DNA from: an uncultured Pelagibacteraceae bacterium
Lineage (GTDB): Bacteria; Pseudomonadota; Alphaproteobacteria; Pelagibacterales; Pelagibacteraceae
Direction of reading: 5' to 3'
Assembly: GCA_902537895.1 (NCBI GenBank)
Contig: CACBCU010000002.1
Coordinates: 49,649 to 113,648 of the forward strand
Length of the DNA stretch: 64,000 bases
The position numbers and the translations under genes were made by a program. The notes under the pieces are model-generated. The model was not told the origin of the DNA. It saw only the letters and a program-made list of their open reading frames with translations, and ran no database searches. How positions within the stretch are numbered: position 1 is the stretch's first letter; each line of letters starts with the position of its first letter. Shown one piece after another: positions 35,366 to 44,660 of the stretch.

Positions 35366-36775
35366 ATGTTAGGAAGTTTTAGAAATTTTTCGAAATCTAA
35401 GTTCTCTGCAGTATTCATTTTTATAGTGTGTATTCCATTTGTTTTCTTTGGAATGGGTGATATGTTTAGTAGTGGAAATACTAATAATATTGCCAAAATA
35501 AATGACAAAAATATTTCTACAGAAGATTTTTTAAATCATGTTAACACATTAGAAATATCACCTGAATACATTAGAGATAATTTGGATAAAAATGTAATCG
35601 AAGAATTACTTTCAACTCTAATCACAACAGAAATATTAAATCTTGAAGTAGAAAGTTTTAATATTGCTTTAAGTGAAAATTCTTTATTAAAAAAGATTAA
35701 GAATAATAAAAGTTTTTTAGATGAAAATGGAATTTTTCAAAGAGTTAAATATGAAAAATTTTTATTGGAGAATAATATTTCTGCTCCAATTTATGAAAAC
35801 CGACTAAGAAATAGTGAAACTCAGAAAAATTTATATGATTATATAGGATCAGGAACTATTACACCAAAATTCTTAGCTGAAAAATTTTATCAAGAGCAAA
35901 ACAGAAAAATTGAATTAGAATTTATAAATTTAAATAGTTTTTATGTACAAAAAGATCAAATAACTCAATCTGAAATTGATCAATTTTTAAATGAAAATGA
36001 GGATAGTTTAAAGGTAGATTATATAGATTTTAGTTATGCAAAAATTAATCCAAAAAACTTGGTTGGTGTTGAAGAGTATAATCAAGCATTTTTTGACAGT
36101 ATAGACCAAATAGAAATAGATATTTCAAATGAAGTTGATTTTAATAATATTATTCAAAAATTTGATATTGAATCGACAAGTATTTCAAATTTTAAATATT
36201 CTGAGAATGCGGATGAAATTGAAAAAAAAATATTTGATTTAAGGGAAAATTCTTTTGACATAATTGAAACTGAAAATGAATATATTTTGTATAAAATAAG
36301 TCAAATTAATCAAAGAAGTCCAGATATAAAAGATCAGGAAACTAAAAATGAAATTTTAGAATTAATTTTCCAACAAAAAAGATTTGATTACAATAAAGAC
36401 TTACTATCCAAAATTAAAAATAAAAACTTCTCAGATATAGATTTCTCGAAAATGCATAATGAAAATTTTGAAACAATAACATTAAATTCAATAAAGGATG
36501 TCGATAAATTTGATCCTAATTCAATCAAATTATTGTATTCACTTCCAGAAAAGTCTTTTGCTTTAATTTATGAGAATGACAATATTTATTTAGCAAAAAT
36601 CAGAAAATTCATAAGTGTTCAATTTGATAGTAATAAATATAAAGATATAATGAATGAACAAAGAACTGATACAAAACAAAGATTATTGAAATCTTATGAT
36701 GAACTCTTGAATGATAAATACAAAGTTACTTTAAACAAAAAAACAATTGAACGTGTTAAGAATTATTTTCAATGA
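35366..36775 (+). CDS. PpiD-like periplasmic folding factor, parvulin domain reduced
   Basis: A 469-residue protein with an N-terminal membrane anchor (about 13-30, FSAVFIFIVCIPFVFFGMGD) and a SurA_N/PpiD-like chaperone region (KINDKNISTEDFLNHVNTLE and following helices). Where PpiD proteins (about 620 residues) carry a parvulin prolyl isomerase domain, I find only a shortened segment without the HIL...GGDLG landmarks; the later stretch IFDLRENSFDIIETENEYILYKI resembles the end of a parvulin domain. It probably works as a membrane-bound chaperone for secreted proteins without isomerase activity. Its stop overlaps trpE by 4 bases, the usual alphaproteobacterial neighbour. Confidence 0.8.
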   Translation: MLGSFRNFSKSKFSAVFIFIVCIPFVFFGMGDMFSSGNTNNIAKINDKNISTEDFLNHVNTLEISPEYIRDNLDKNVIEELLSTLITTEILNLEVESFNIALSENSLLKKIKNNKSFLDENGIFQRVKYEKFLLENNISAPIYENRLRNSETQKNLYDYIGSGTITPKFLAEKFYQEQNRKIELEFINLNSFYVQKDQITQSEIDQFLNENEDSLKVDYIDFSYAKINPKNLVGVEEYNQAFFDSIDQIEIDISNEVDFNNIIQKFDIESTSISNFKYSENADEIEKKIFDLRENSFDIIETENEYILYKISQINQRSPDIKDQETKNEILELIFQQKRFDYNKDLLSKIKNKNFSDIDFSKMHNENFETITLNSIKDVDKFDPNSIKLLYSLPEKSFALIYENDNIYLAKIRKFISVQFDSNKYKDIMNEQRTDTKQRLLKSYDELLNDKYKVTLNKKTIERVKNYFQ

Positions 36776-38232
36776 TAATTAATCGAAGCTTCAATGATTT
36801 TAAGTTTCGACATAGAGGCAAAAAAAATCAAATAATATACACATCAAAAAAAGTTAAAAACGATGATGATATTTTAAATTTGATTGATAATTTTTTACTT
36901 GAGAAAAATAGTTTTATCTTTGAGTCTGTTGAAAAAGGTAAAATAAAAGGAAGATATACAATTTTTGGTAAAAATCCTGACAAGATCTGGGAATTTAATA
37001 ATAATAACTCTTTTTTAATTAAAGGTAATAAAAGATTAAAATTAAGAAATAAGCCAAACAAATTGATAGAAAAAATTATTGAGGATTTCAAATTTGAAGT
37101 ACCAAAAAATCTACCTTCAATTTCATCGCTAATCTCAGGTTATTTTTCTTATGACTCAATAAGATATATAGAAAATATACCGAATAATTGTAAAGATGAT
37201 TTGAAAATTCCTGATGTTAGGTTGTTAAGACCACGGACGTTGATTATTCACGATAATCTAAAAAAAAAAATTTTTTACATCATTAATATTTTTGGTGATG
37301 AAAATATAAAAAATTATAAAAAAAGATATTTAGAAATTAAATCAGAGCTTAATCTTCTTTTAATTCAATCAAAAATAAAAAAAAATTATTATAAAAATTT
37401 CAATATTAAGAAAAATATAAAAGTTAAGTCAAATACCCCCAAAAAAAGATTTTTGAATATGATAAATAAAGCAAAAAAATTCATCAAAATCGGTGATATT
37501 TTTCAAGTTGTTCTTAGTCAAAGATTTGAGGCTAAATTAACTAAATCACCCCTAGAGATTTATAAAAAACTAAGAGTAACAAATCCTTCTCCTTTTATGT
37601 TTTTTTTTAATTTTAAAGATTTTCAGATAATTGGAGCAAGCCCTGAAATTTTAGTTAGATTAAGAGATAATAAGATTACTGTAAGACCAATTGCAGGAAC
37701 TAGGCCAAGAGGAAAAAATGTATCTCAAGATAAATTTTATGAAAAAGATTTACTTAAAGATAAAAAGGAACTTTCGGAACACTTAATGTTACTTGATCTT
37801 GGTAGAAATGATGCTGGAAAAGTATCAAAAATAAATTCTGTAAAAGTCACAGAAAGCTTTGTTATAGAAAAATATTCTCATGTTATGCACATAGTCTCTA
37901 ACGTAGTTGGTGCATATAATAATAAATTTTCCAAGTTTAAATCTCTTTTAGCTGGTTTTCCTGCAGGAACAGTTTCAGGTGCTCCCAAAATAAGAGCGAT
38001 GGAAATTATAGATGAATTAGAAAAGACAAAAAGAAAAGTCTATGCTGGAGGAATCGGATATTTTTCAGCTAATGGAGAATTTGATACATGTATAGCTTTA
38101 AGAACAGCAGTTGCAAAAAAAGATAAATTTTATGTTCAAGCTGGAGCTGGTATTGTTGCAGATAGTAAACCTTTAAAAGAGTATGAGGAGACAGTTAATA
38201 AAGCAAAAGCTTTGATTAATGCACTAAAATGA
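36772..38232 (+). CDS. trpE: Anthranilate synthase component I
   Basis: A 486-residue chorismate-using enzyme that, with TrpG, makes anthranilate. Key stretches are IGDIFQVVLSQRFEA, TNPSPFMFFFNF, IGASPEILVR, RPIAGTRPRGK, DLGRNDAGKVSK and LLAGFPAGTVSGAPKIRAMEI, which cover the chorismate and magnesium site. The tryptophan feedback region lies in the N-terminal half and looks degenerate in composition but complete in length. It is translationally coupled to trpG (4-base overlap). I see no trp attenuator or leader peptide before it. Confidence 0.96.
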   Translation: MIINRSFNDFKFRHRGKKNQIIYTSKKVKNDDDILNLIDNFLLEKNSFIFESVEKGKIKGRYTIFGKNPDKIWEFNNNNSFLIKGNKRLKLRNKPNKLIEKIIEDFKFEVPKNLPSISSLISGYFSYDSIRYIENIPNNCKDDLKIPDVRLLRPRTLIIHDNLKKKIFYIINIFGDENIKNYKKRYLEIKSELNLLLIQSKIKKNYYKNFNIKKNIKVKSNTPKKRFLNMINKAKKFIKIGDIFQVVLSQRFEAKLTKSPLEIYKKLRVTNPSPFMFFFNFKDFQIIGASPEILVRLRDNKITVRPIAGTRPRGKNVSQDKFYEKDLLKDKKELSEHLMLLDLGRNDAGKVSKINSVKVTESFVIEKYSHVMHIVSNVVGAYNNKFSKFKSLLAGFPAGTVSGAPKIRAMEIIDELEKTKRKVYAGGIGYFSANGEFDTCIALRTAVAKKDKFYVQAGAGIVADSKPLKEYEETVNKAKALINALK

Positions 38233-38798
38233 AAAAAATAATTTTAATAGATAATTATGACAGTTTTACTTTTAACCTATATCATTATTTATCCTCATTA
38301 AAAGTTCACGTTGATGTAATTAGAAATGATAAAATTACATCAAAAGAGATATTAAAAAAAAGATATAATAAAATTGTAATCTCGCCTGGGCCCGGTAATC
38401 CTGATCAATCTGGTAACTGCCTTAAGATTGTAAAATCTTTATACAAAAAAATTCCTATACTAGGTGTTTGTTTAGGTCACCAAATTATTGGACAGGTATT
38501 TGGTTCAAAAATTATTCAAGCAAGAAAACTAATGCACGGAAAAACCAGTAAAATCGTAACTAAAAAAAACGGTATATTAAAAAATCTTCCTAAAACTTTT
38601 GAGGCAACTCGTTATCACAGCCTAATAATTGACAAAAAATCACTATCCAGTGATCTTGAAATCACTGCAGAGACCAAAGATGGTTTAATAATGGGTGTTC
38701 AACATAAAAAATATGATGTTCATGGAGTGCAATTTCACCCTGAAAGTATTAAAACTAAACTAGGTATGAAAATTTTAAAGAACTTCATTATAATTTAG
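38229..38798 (+). CDS. trpG: Anthranilate synthase component II (glutamine amidotransferase)
   Basis: A 189-residue class I amidotransferase supplying ammonia to TrpE. The triad is visible: the cysteine in LGVCLGHQIIG, and histidine and glutamate in GVQFHPESI. The oxyanion strand is SPGPGNPDQSGN. The KIVTKKNGILKNL segment fits the TrpG/PabA group; a shared role in p-aminobenzoate synthesis is possible. It overlaps trpE by 4 bases and abuts trpD. Confidence 0.96.
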   Translation: MKKIILIDNYDSFTFNLYHYLSSLKVHVDVIRNDKITSKEILKKRYNKIVISPGPGNPDQSGNCLKIVKSLYKKIPILGVCLGHQIIGQVFGSKIIQARKLMHGKTSKIVTKKNGILKNLPKTFEATRYHSLIIDKKSLSSDLEITAETKDGLIMGVQHKKYDVHGVQFHPESIKTKLGMKILKNFIII

Positions 38799-39791
38799 AT
38801 GAAACAATTCATAGAAAAAATTAAGAATAAAGAAAATCTATCTTTTGATGAAAGCAAAGCTGCTTTTGAGTTATTAATGGATGGTAAAGCTGAGGACCAA
38901 GAAATATTTGATTTTTTGACACTTTTATCAGTTAAAGGTGAGGCATCAGATGAAATAGCAGGTGGCGTTTATGTTCTTAGGAACAAGTCTAAAAGAGTAA
39001 ATGTAGAAAATTGTGTTGATACATGTGGTACTGGTGGTGATGGCATGAATACTCTTAATATATCAACGGCATCTGCATTATTGCTTGCAAGTATGGGTAT
39101 CAAGGTGGCAAAGCATGGAAATAAAGCTGTATCTTCTAAGTGTGGATCAGGTGATGTTCTAGAGGCTTTGAATATAAAGATTAATTTAGAACCAAATGAT
39201 ATAGAGGCACAAATTAATAAGAACAATTTTGGATTTATGTTTGCGCCTATTTATCACAGTGCAATGAGATTTGTTGGTCCAACTAGAAAAAAAATTGGAA
39301 AAAGAACTATATTTAATATGATAGGACCTCTAAGCAGTCCTGCTCTTGTTAAACGACAGGTGGTAGGAGTTTTTGATAAAAAGCTTTTAAGTACATTTGC
39401 AAATGCTTTAAAAAATCTAGACATAAAATTTGCATGGATTGTAAATAGTGAGGATGGTTTAGATGAAATTTCACCTTATGCTAAAACAAATATAATTCAA
39501 TTAAAAGATAATAAAATTTCTGAATTTGTTATTGATCCCAAAGAATTTAATGTTAATGCAGATAAATTTGAAAATCTTGTTGGTGATGATGCAAAATTTA
39601 ATGCAGATAAAATGATTAATATATTTAGAGGTGAGGATAACGATTTTTCTAAAGCAGTATGTTTGAATGCTGCTGCAGGTTTAATTGTGAGTGAAACACA
39701 TAACAATTTTACTGATGCATATAATAATGCAAGAAAACATATATTATCGACTAAAGTTATTAAATATTTAGAAAAAATTCAAAATGGCTGA
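38799..39791 (+). CDS. trpD: Anthranilate phosphoribosyltransferase
   Basis: A 330-residue enzyme transferring phosphoribose from PRPP to anthranilate. The PRPP-binding CGTGGDGMNTLNIST, the KHGNKAVSSKCGSGDVLEAL region and the FAPIYHSAMRFVGPTRKKIG stretch are all typical. It starts at the base after the trpG stop and overlaps trpC by 8 bases. Confidence 0.96.
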   Translation: MKQFIEKIKNKENLSFDESKAAFELLMDGKAEDQEIFDFLTLLSVKGEASDEIAGGVYVLRNKSKRVNVENCVDTCGTGGDGMNTLNISTASALLLASMGIKVAKHGNKAVSSKCGSGDVLEALNIKINLEPNDIEAQINKNNFGFMFAPIYHSAMRFVGPTRKKIGKRTIFNMIGPLSSPALVKRQVVGVFDKKLLSTFANALKNLDIKFAWIVNSEDGLDEISPYAKTNIIQLKDNKISEFVIDPKEFNVNADKFENLVGDDAKFNADKMINIFRGEDNDFSKAVCLNAAAGLIVSETHNNFTDAYNNARKHILSTKVIKYLEKIQNG

Positions 39792-40575
39792 AAATGTTCT
39801 TAAGAAAATAATTGAGAGGAAAAGTAAAAAAATAGAAAATCTAAAGAAAACTATCTCTCCTAGTTCATTAGATGAATCAATTAATTCAAACAGAATATTT
39901 ATAAATTTTAAAGAAAAGATCGAAAATAATATTAATGAAAATAAGTTTTCTATTATTGCTGAAATTAAAAAGGCTAGTCCATCTGCAGGTGTAATTATCA
40001 AAGATTATGACCCTATTAAAATTGCAAATATATACAACGATAATAAAGCAACATGTTTGTCGGTTTTAACTGAAGAAGATTACTTTTTAGGTGATTTAAT
40101 ACATATAAGTAAAATTAAACAAAAAATTGATTTACCAATTCTTTGTAAGGATTTTTTTGTAGATAAATTTCAAATACCCCTTGCTAAAAGTTATGGAGCA
40201 GACGCCATACTAATAATTCTTGCTGGCGTCTCTGATAAACTTGCAAATGAATTATATGAAGAGGCCTTAAAATTAAATATGTCTATTATTGTTGAAGTTC
40301 ACACTGTAGATGAGGCCAAACAAGCTCTTAGATTTAAGGATGCCTTGATAGGAATAAACAATAGAAACTTAAAAACTCTAAAAACTGATATAAATACAAC
40401 TTTTGATATTTATGATGTATTAGTTAGTCATAAAGGTCCTTTAATTTCTGAAAGTGGAATTAAAACAAAAGATGAACTTTTGAAATTATCTGAAAAAACA
40501 TCTATTAAAACTTTTTTGATTGGTGAATCACTTTTAAAAAATCTTAAAAATAATTCTATTTTTTCCGTTCTTTAG
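39784..40575 (+). CDS. trpC: Indole-3-glycerol phosphate synthase
   Basis: A 263-residue TIM-barrel enzyme. Catalytic stretches are IIAEIKKASPSAGVI, CLSVLTEEDYFLGD, LCKDFFVDKFQI, IGINNRNLKTLKTD and SESGIKTKDEL. Last of trpEGDC. moaC and moeA, which often follow trpC before lexA in this class, are absent; an 88-base gap with the SOS boxes follows. trpF, trpB and trpA are not in this window. Confidence 0.96.
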   Translation: MAENVLKKIIERKSKKIENLKKTISPSSLDESINSNRIFINFKEKIENNINENKFSIIAEIKKASPSAGVIIKDYDPIKIANIYNDNKATCLSVLTEEDYFLGDLIHISKIKQKIDLPILCKDFFVDKFQIPLAKSYGADAILIILAGVSDKLANELYEEALKLNMSIIVEVHTVDEAKQALRFKDALIGINNRNLKTLKTDINTTFDIYDVLVSHKGPLISESGIKTKDELLKLSEKTSIKTFLIGESLLKNLKNNSIFSVL

Positions 40576-40624
40576 TCAAATTATCCCCTATTTTATTGGT
40601 TTTTTAACTGTTGTTAATTCACGA

Positions 40625-40661
40625 GAACTTTTATAGAACATTGTTTGTACGATATTTGTTC
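40625..40661 (+). promoter_or_regulatory. Two LexA (SOS) boxes before lexA
   Basis: GAACTTTTATAGAAC at 40625-40639 is a perfect GAAC-N7-GAAC site, the alphaproteobacterial LexA box. GTACGATATTTGTTC at 40647-40661 matches GTTC-N7-GTTC with one change. The second ends two bases before the lexA ATG at 40664. Together they indicate autoregulation by LexA, and leave no room for a Shine-Dalgarno sequence outside the operator. Confidence 0.85.
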
Positions 40662-40663
40662 TT

Positions 40664-41341
40664 ATGCTAACAAAAAAACAAAAAAACTTGCTTTTATTTA
40701 TCAACAAGAGGTTGAGAAGTTCTGGAGTTTCTCCTTCTTATGATGAAATGAAAGAGTCTCTTAATCTTAAATCTAAATCTGGTATTCACAGACTAATCAG
40801 TGCTTTAGAGGAAAGAGGTTTTATTAAAAGGCTAGCGCATAAAGCTAGAGCATTAGAGGTAATTAAATTACCCGAAACAGCTTCAGCTAATGATATTTAT
40901 AATAATTTTTCTCCAAGTGTAATAAAGGGGGGATTAGATGACGAAAATCCATTATCTGATGATGCAGAAGTACCTGTTTTAGGTAAAATTGCAGCTGGTA
41001 CTCCAGTTGAAGCAATACAAAACGAAGTCTCAAGAATACCATTGCCAACTAATTTAGAAAAAAATGGTGATTATTTTGGTTTAAAAGTTCAAGGTGATTC
41101 TATGATTGAGGCTGGTATCCACGAGGGAGATACTGTAATAATTAAAAGAACAGATACCGCTGATAATGGAAAAATAGTTGTAGCATTGATCGATGAGCAT
41201 GAGGCAATGCTAAAAAGAATTCGAAAAAAAGGTAAAGTTATAGCATTAGAAAGTGCTAACAGAAATTATGAAACTAAAATTTTTGGACCTGATAGAGTAA
41301 AAGTTCAGGGAGTTTTAGTATCTTTATATAGAAACTTCTAA
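40664..41341 (+). CDS. lexA: LexA repressor
   Basis: A 225-residue SOS repressor. The N-terminal winged helix spans about 1-65 (MLTKKQKNLLLFINKRLRSSGVSPSYDEM cut short here). The S24 peptidase domain has the self-cleavage site A111-G112 in GKIAAGTPVEA, nucleophile S146 in VQGDSMIEAG and lysine K184 in EAMLKRI. All parts for RecA-stimulated self-cleavage are present. Two SOS boxes precede it. comEC, often next in this class, is absent; gltX follows after 22 bases. Confidence 0.97.
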   Translation: MLTKKQKNLLLFINKRLRSSGVSPSYDEMKESLNLKSKSGIHRLISALEERGFIKRLAHKARALEVIKLPETASANDIYNNFSPSVIKGGLDDENPLSDDAEVPVLGKIAAGTPVEAIQNEVSRIPLPTNLEKNGDYFGLKVQGDSMIEAGIHEGDTVIIKRTDTADNGKIVVALIDEHEAMLKRIRKKGKVIALESANRNYETKIFGPDRVKVQGVLVSLYRNF

Positions 41342-41363
41342 AAAAATAGTCTAAACCATTTTA

Positions 41364-42764
41364 ATGAAAAAAGTAGCAACTAGATTTGCTCCATCCCCTA
41401 CTGGGCCTTTACATATTGGTGGTGTAAGAACAGCTCTATTTAATTGGCTTTATTCAAAAAATCAGAAAGGTAATTTTTACCTTAGAATTGAAGATACGGA
41501 TAAGGAAAGATCAAAAGAAGAATATAAGAAACAAATAATAAAGTCTCTTCAATGGATAGGTATTAATCACGATGGACAAGAATATATACAATCTCAAAAA
41601 ATTAATGATCACATAAAAGTAGCTAATGAGCTATTAAAGAAAGGAAATGCATACAAGTGTTACTGTTCAAATGAAGAAATAGAAGAACAAAAAAAGAGAG
41701 CTAAACAAAAAAAAATTCCGTATGTCTATGATAGAAAATGGAGAGATAAAAATGAGAGTGAAGCACCAAATAATATAAAACCAGTAATTAGATTTAAAAG
41801 CAAAGTTACAGGAAAATCTGTCTTAAAAGACTTAGTGCAAGGCGATGTAGAGATTGAAAATAATACAATTGAGGATTTTGTAATTTTACGAAATGATGGG
41901 ACACCAACTTATAACTTGTCTGCGTCTGTTGACGATCACCAAATGAATATGACACACATAATCAGAGGGGACGACCACAAGATAAATACCTTTAAACAAA
42001 TTCAAATCTATGAGGCGATGGGCTGGGATTTACCATCATTTGCTCATATACCTCTAATACATACAATAGAGGGGAAAAAACTATCAAAAAGAGATAAAGC
42101 GTCAACTTTAGAGGACTATTCTAAAATTGGTATAATACCTGATGCTTTAAGAAATTACTTACTTAGGTTGGGATGGTCTTTTGAAGATAAGGAAATTTTT
42201 ACATTAGACGAAAGTATTAAGTATTTTAATTTAAAAGGTATCGGAAAATCTCCATCAAAATTAGATATGAGTAGAATTCTATCTATGAATGAACATTATA
42301 TTAAAAATATTGATGAAAGTGATCTTTTTAGTCAATTCGTAAATTACTGTGAGATCTTTAAAAGTAAAATTAAAACAGAGAAAAATGATAAGATCAAAAA
42401 GTCTTTATCTTTTCTTAAAAATAAAGCTAAAACACTTGAGGATATATTCAACAATAGCCAATATATTCTTAATGACGACGTTAATTTTAATAAAGAAGAC
42501 CTTAAATTAATTGATGATAAAGCTAAAAAGATAATATCCGAATTTAATGAAAGAATTAATAAAATAAAGGAATTTAGAAGAGAGGATTTAGAACCAGTTG
42601 TTCAAGAACTAATAAAATCTAATAACACTAATTTTAAAGGTGTTGGTCAACCTTTAAGAATAGCATTAACAGGTTCAAAGTTTGGACCCGGTATTTATGA
42701 TATAATTGTATCTTTAGGTAAAGATGAAGTCGAAAAAAGATTAGCTAATAAGACTATTGCTTAA
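41364..42764 (+). CDS. gltX: Glutamyl-tRNA synthetase
   Basis: A 466-residue class I synthetase. The first signature is APSPTGPLHIGGVRTALFNW (HIGG form) and the second KLSKRDKASTLEDY (KLSKR). The helical anticodon-binding part covers about the last 150 residues. Whether it is discriminating or also charges tRNA-Gln cannot be told here. Its last 24 bases overlap the end of convergent lpxB. Confidence 0.96.
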   Translation: MKKVATRFAPSPTGPLHIGGVRTALFNWLYSKNQKGNFYLRIEDTDKERSKEEYKKQIIKSLQWIGINHDGQEYIQSQKINDHIKVANELLKKGNAYKCYCSNEEIEEQKKRAKQKKIPYVYDRKWRDKNESEAPNNIKPVIRFKSKVTGKSVLKDLVQGDVEIENNTIEDFVILRNDGTPTYNLSASVDDHQMNMTHIIRGDDHKINTFKQIQIYEAMGWDLPSFAHIPLIHTIEGKKLSKRDKASTLEDYSKIGIIPDALRNYLLRLGWSFEDKEIFTLDESIKYFNLKGIGKSPSKLDMSRILSMNEHYIKNIDESDLFSQFVNYCEIFKSKIKTEKNDKIKKSLSFLKNKAKTLEDIFNNSQYILNDDVNFNKEDLKLIDDKAKKIISEFNERINKIKEFRREDLEPVVQELIKSNNTNFKGVGQPLRIALTGSKFGPGIYDIIVSLGKDEVEKRLANKTIA

Positions 42765-43877
42765 AATTGAGGCTACCTCACTCGATGACGAGGTTTTTGA
42801 TCTAATACCCTTTAAAGTTAGATTGCAATCTTCCAATTGTTTTTTTCTAATATCTGGATTTTTTAGCATATAAACAACTGAATTATAAATTTCTTTAGCA
42901 TTGCATTCATTTTGAAGCAATTCAGGAATAACTTCTCTATTGTTAATAATATTTATAATATTAGCAAATTTTACATTAACTAATAATTTAAAAATCATAA
43001 AATTTATAAAGTTTAATTTATAAATAATGATTGAAGGAACATTCGCATTACAAACTTGTAAAGATACAGTTCCAGACTTACATACAGCAAAAATAGAGTT
43101 CGATAATATCTCACTTTTAATGTTTTCATCTGAAACCACATCAATATTTTCTATGTTTTTAACTTTAATGTAATCAATTATTTGTTTTTTATTTTCATCT
43201 GTTGCGTGAAATACAAAATTATAATCAGGATCTTTTTTGTTCATCATAATGATAAATTGAATTAATATTGGTAAAAGAACATTCGTTTCTGAATTTCTAC
43301 TGCCTGCAAAAATTGATATTATTTTTTTATCTTTAGAAACAAGGTTGTTTATATCTGTCTTATTTAGACCTGTATTTTCAATTAATGGGTGACCAACAAA
43401 AGTGTTTTTTATATTTTCATCATCAAAATATTTTTTCTCAAAATTAAATAACAAAAGTATATGATCGATAAATTTTTTTATTTTTTTAACCCTATTTTTT
43501 CTCCAAATCCATACTTGCGGTGCCACGTAATGAATTGTTTTTATTTTAGGATTCTTTTTTTTTACCTTTTCAGCAACTCTTAGTGTAAAATCAGGGCTGT
43601 CAACACTAAATAAGATGTCAGGTTCAAATTTTAAAATTTCATCTACTGTCTGATTAATCCTTTTTTTAATTTTGAAGATATTTAATAAAACACTCGTAAA
43701 ACCTAGATAAGTAATTTCTTTCAATTCGAAAATAGATTTAATACCAATCCTCTCTAAATTTACACCTCCTACAGATAAATATTCAATATCATTATTGTCT
43801 TTTTGAATTTTTGAAATAGCGGTTGATGCAAGTTTATCGCCAGATGGTTCACCTGTTAATACGAATATTTTTTTCAT
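42741..43877 (-). CDS. lpxB: Lipid-A-disaccharide synthase
   Basis: A 378-residue glycosyltransferase joining two acylated glucosamine units. Family stretches include FVLTGEPSGDKLAS, FSVDSPDFTLRVAE, YVAPQVWIWRKNRVKKI and FVGHPLIE. Last of the lpxD-lpxA-lpxI-lpxB run on this strand; start overlaps lpxI by 4 bases. The C-terminal region is a little short of the normal pattern, but conserved parts are complete. Confidence 0.95.
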   Translation of the reverse strand: MKKIFVLTGEPSGDKLASTAISKIQKDNNDIEYLSVGGVNLERIGIKSIFELKEITYLGFTSVLLNIFKIKKRINQTVDEILKFEPDILFSVDSPDFTLRVAEKVKKKNPKIKTIHYVAPQVWIWRKNRVKKIKKFIDHILLLFNFEKKYFDDENIKNTFVGHPLIENTGLNKTDINNLVSKDKKIISIFAGSRNSETNVLLPILIQFIIMMNKKDPDYNFVFHATDENKKQIIDYIKVKNIENIDVVSDENIKSEILSNSIFAVCKSGTVSLQVCNANVPSIIIYKLNFINFMIFKLLVNVKFANIINIINNREVIPELLQNECNAKEIYNSVVYMLKNPDIRKKQLEDCNLTLKGIRSKTSSSSEVASILSNSLIS

Positions 43878-44659
43878 CTTACTGAAATAAAAATTTTATT
43901 TTTATTAGCAAATTTAATGCATTGAATTTTATCTAAAAAAATATTTTTTTTAGACTTCATAACTATACCTTTTAATCCGTGTTTTTTGCAGTCTTTAAGC
44001 GTTTGAAGCCCTATGGTTGGCAAGTCCATCCTTAAATCCTGTCTTTTTTTTGGGAATTTAATCAAAATGCCACCTGAGTTTTTTTTTAATTTTGACAACA
44101 TTTTTTTTGTACCTTGTCTGCCTTCCCTGGCAATAACTTTATTATTTTTTACTACTAATGCTTGAATATGATCTAAAGTATTTAACTTATTTAAAAATCT
44201 TATTCCTTGATTAATCGATCTGTTATCATTTATTGAAGGTTTTACCTTCGTAAAAATTCCTTTTTTAGCACTTAATTCAGGATTGAAATAAGTTGAACTT
44301 ATAACTTTAATTTTTTCATTATTAAGAATTTTAATTATGGCTTTTATAATAGCTGCATCACCTAATTTAGCAGCTTTTATAACACTTGGCATATAATAAA
44401 TGCCTTTCAAATCTAATCTTAGAGATGAAAATTTAGGTTTTGCGATTTTTCCTGCAAAAAGAACCTTATTCGATTTTTTTTCTTTTATCAGATTTATAAT
44501 TTTTCCAAATTTACCAATACTTATTCTGTGAGAATTTTTTTCTTTTGCAAATTTATTATTTTTTGAAAAATCAATTATAAAATAATTTTTGCTTAATTTT
44601 TTTACCTTTTTAAGAACAATTTTTGAAAAATCAGTATCGCCTAGAAATAAACCAAACAT
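43874..44659 (-). CDS. lpxI: UDP-2,3-diacylglucosamine pyrophosphatase LpxI
   Basis: A 261-residue LpxI (DUF1009) protein that hydrolyses UDP-2,3-diacylglucosamine to lipid X, replacing LpxH in Alphaproteobacteria. Typical stretches are NQGIRFLNKLNTLDHIQALVV (shown in part), VIAREGRQGTKKML, and the conserved DLPTIGLQTLKDCKKHG at the C-terminal domain. The context, between lpxA and lpxB, is decisive. Confidence 0.93.
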   Translation of the reverse strand: MFGLFLGDTDFSKIVLKKVKKLSKNYFIIDFSKNNKFAKEKNSHRISIGKFGKIINLIKEKKSNKVLFAGKIAKPKFSSLRLDLKGIYYMPSVIKAAKLGDAAIIKAIIKILNNEKIKVISSTYFNPELSAKKGIFTKVKPSINDNRSINQGIRFLNKLNTLDHIQALVVKNNKVIAREGRQGTKKMLSKLKKNSGGILIKFPKKRQDLRMDLPTIGLQTLKDCKKHGLKGIVMKSKKNIFLDKIQCIKFANKNKIFISVR

Positions 44660-44660
44660 T

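Noticed and set aside
36772..36800. trp attenuator or leader peptide
   Set aside because: trpE overlaps the preceding gene by 4 bases, leaving no leader.
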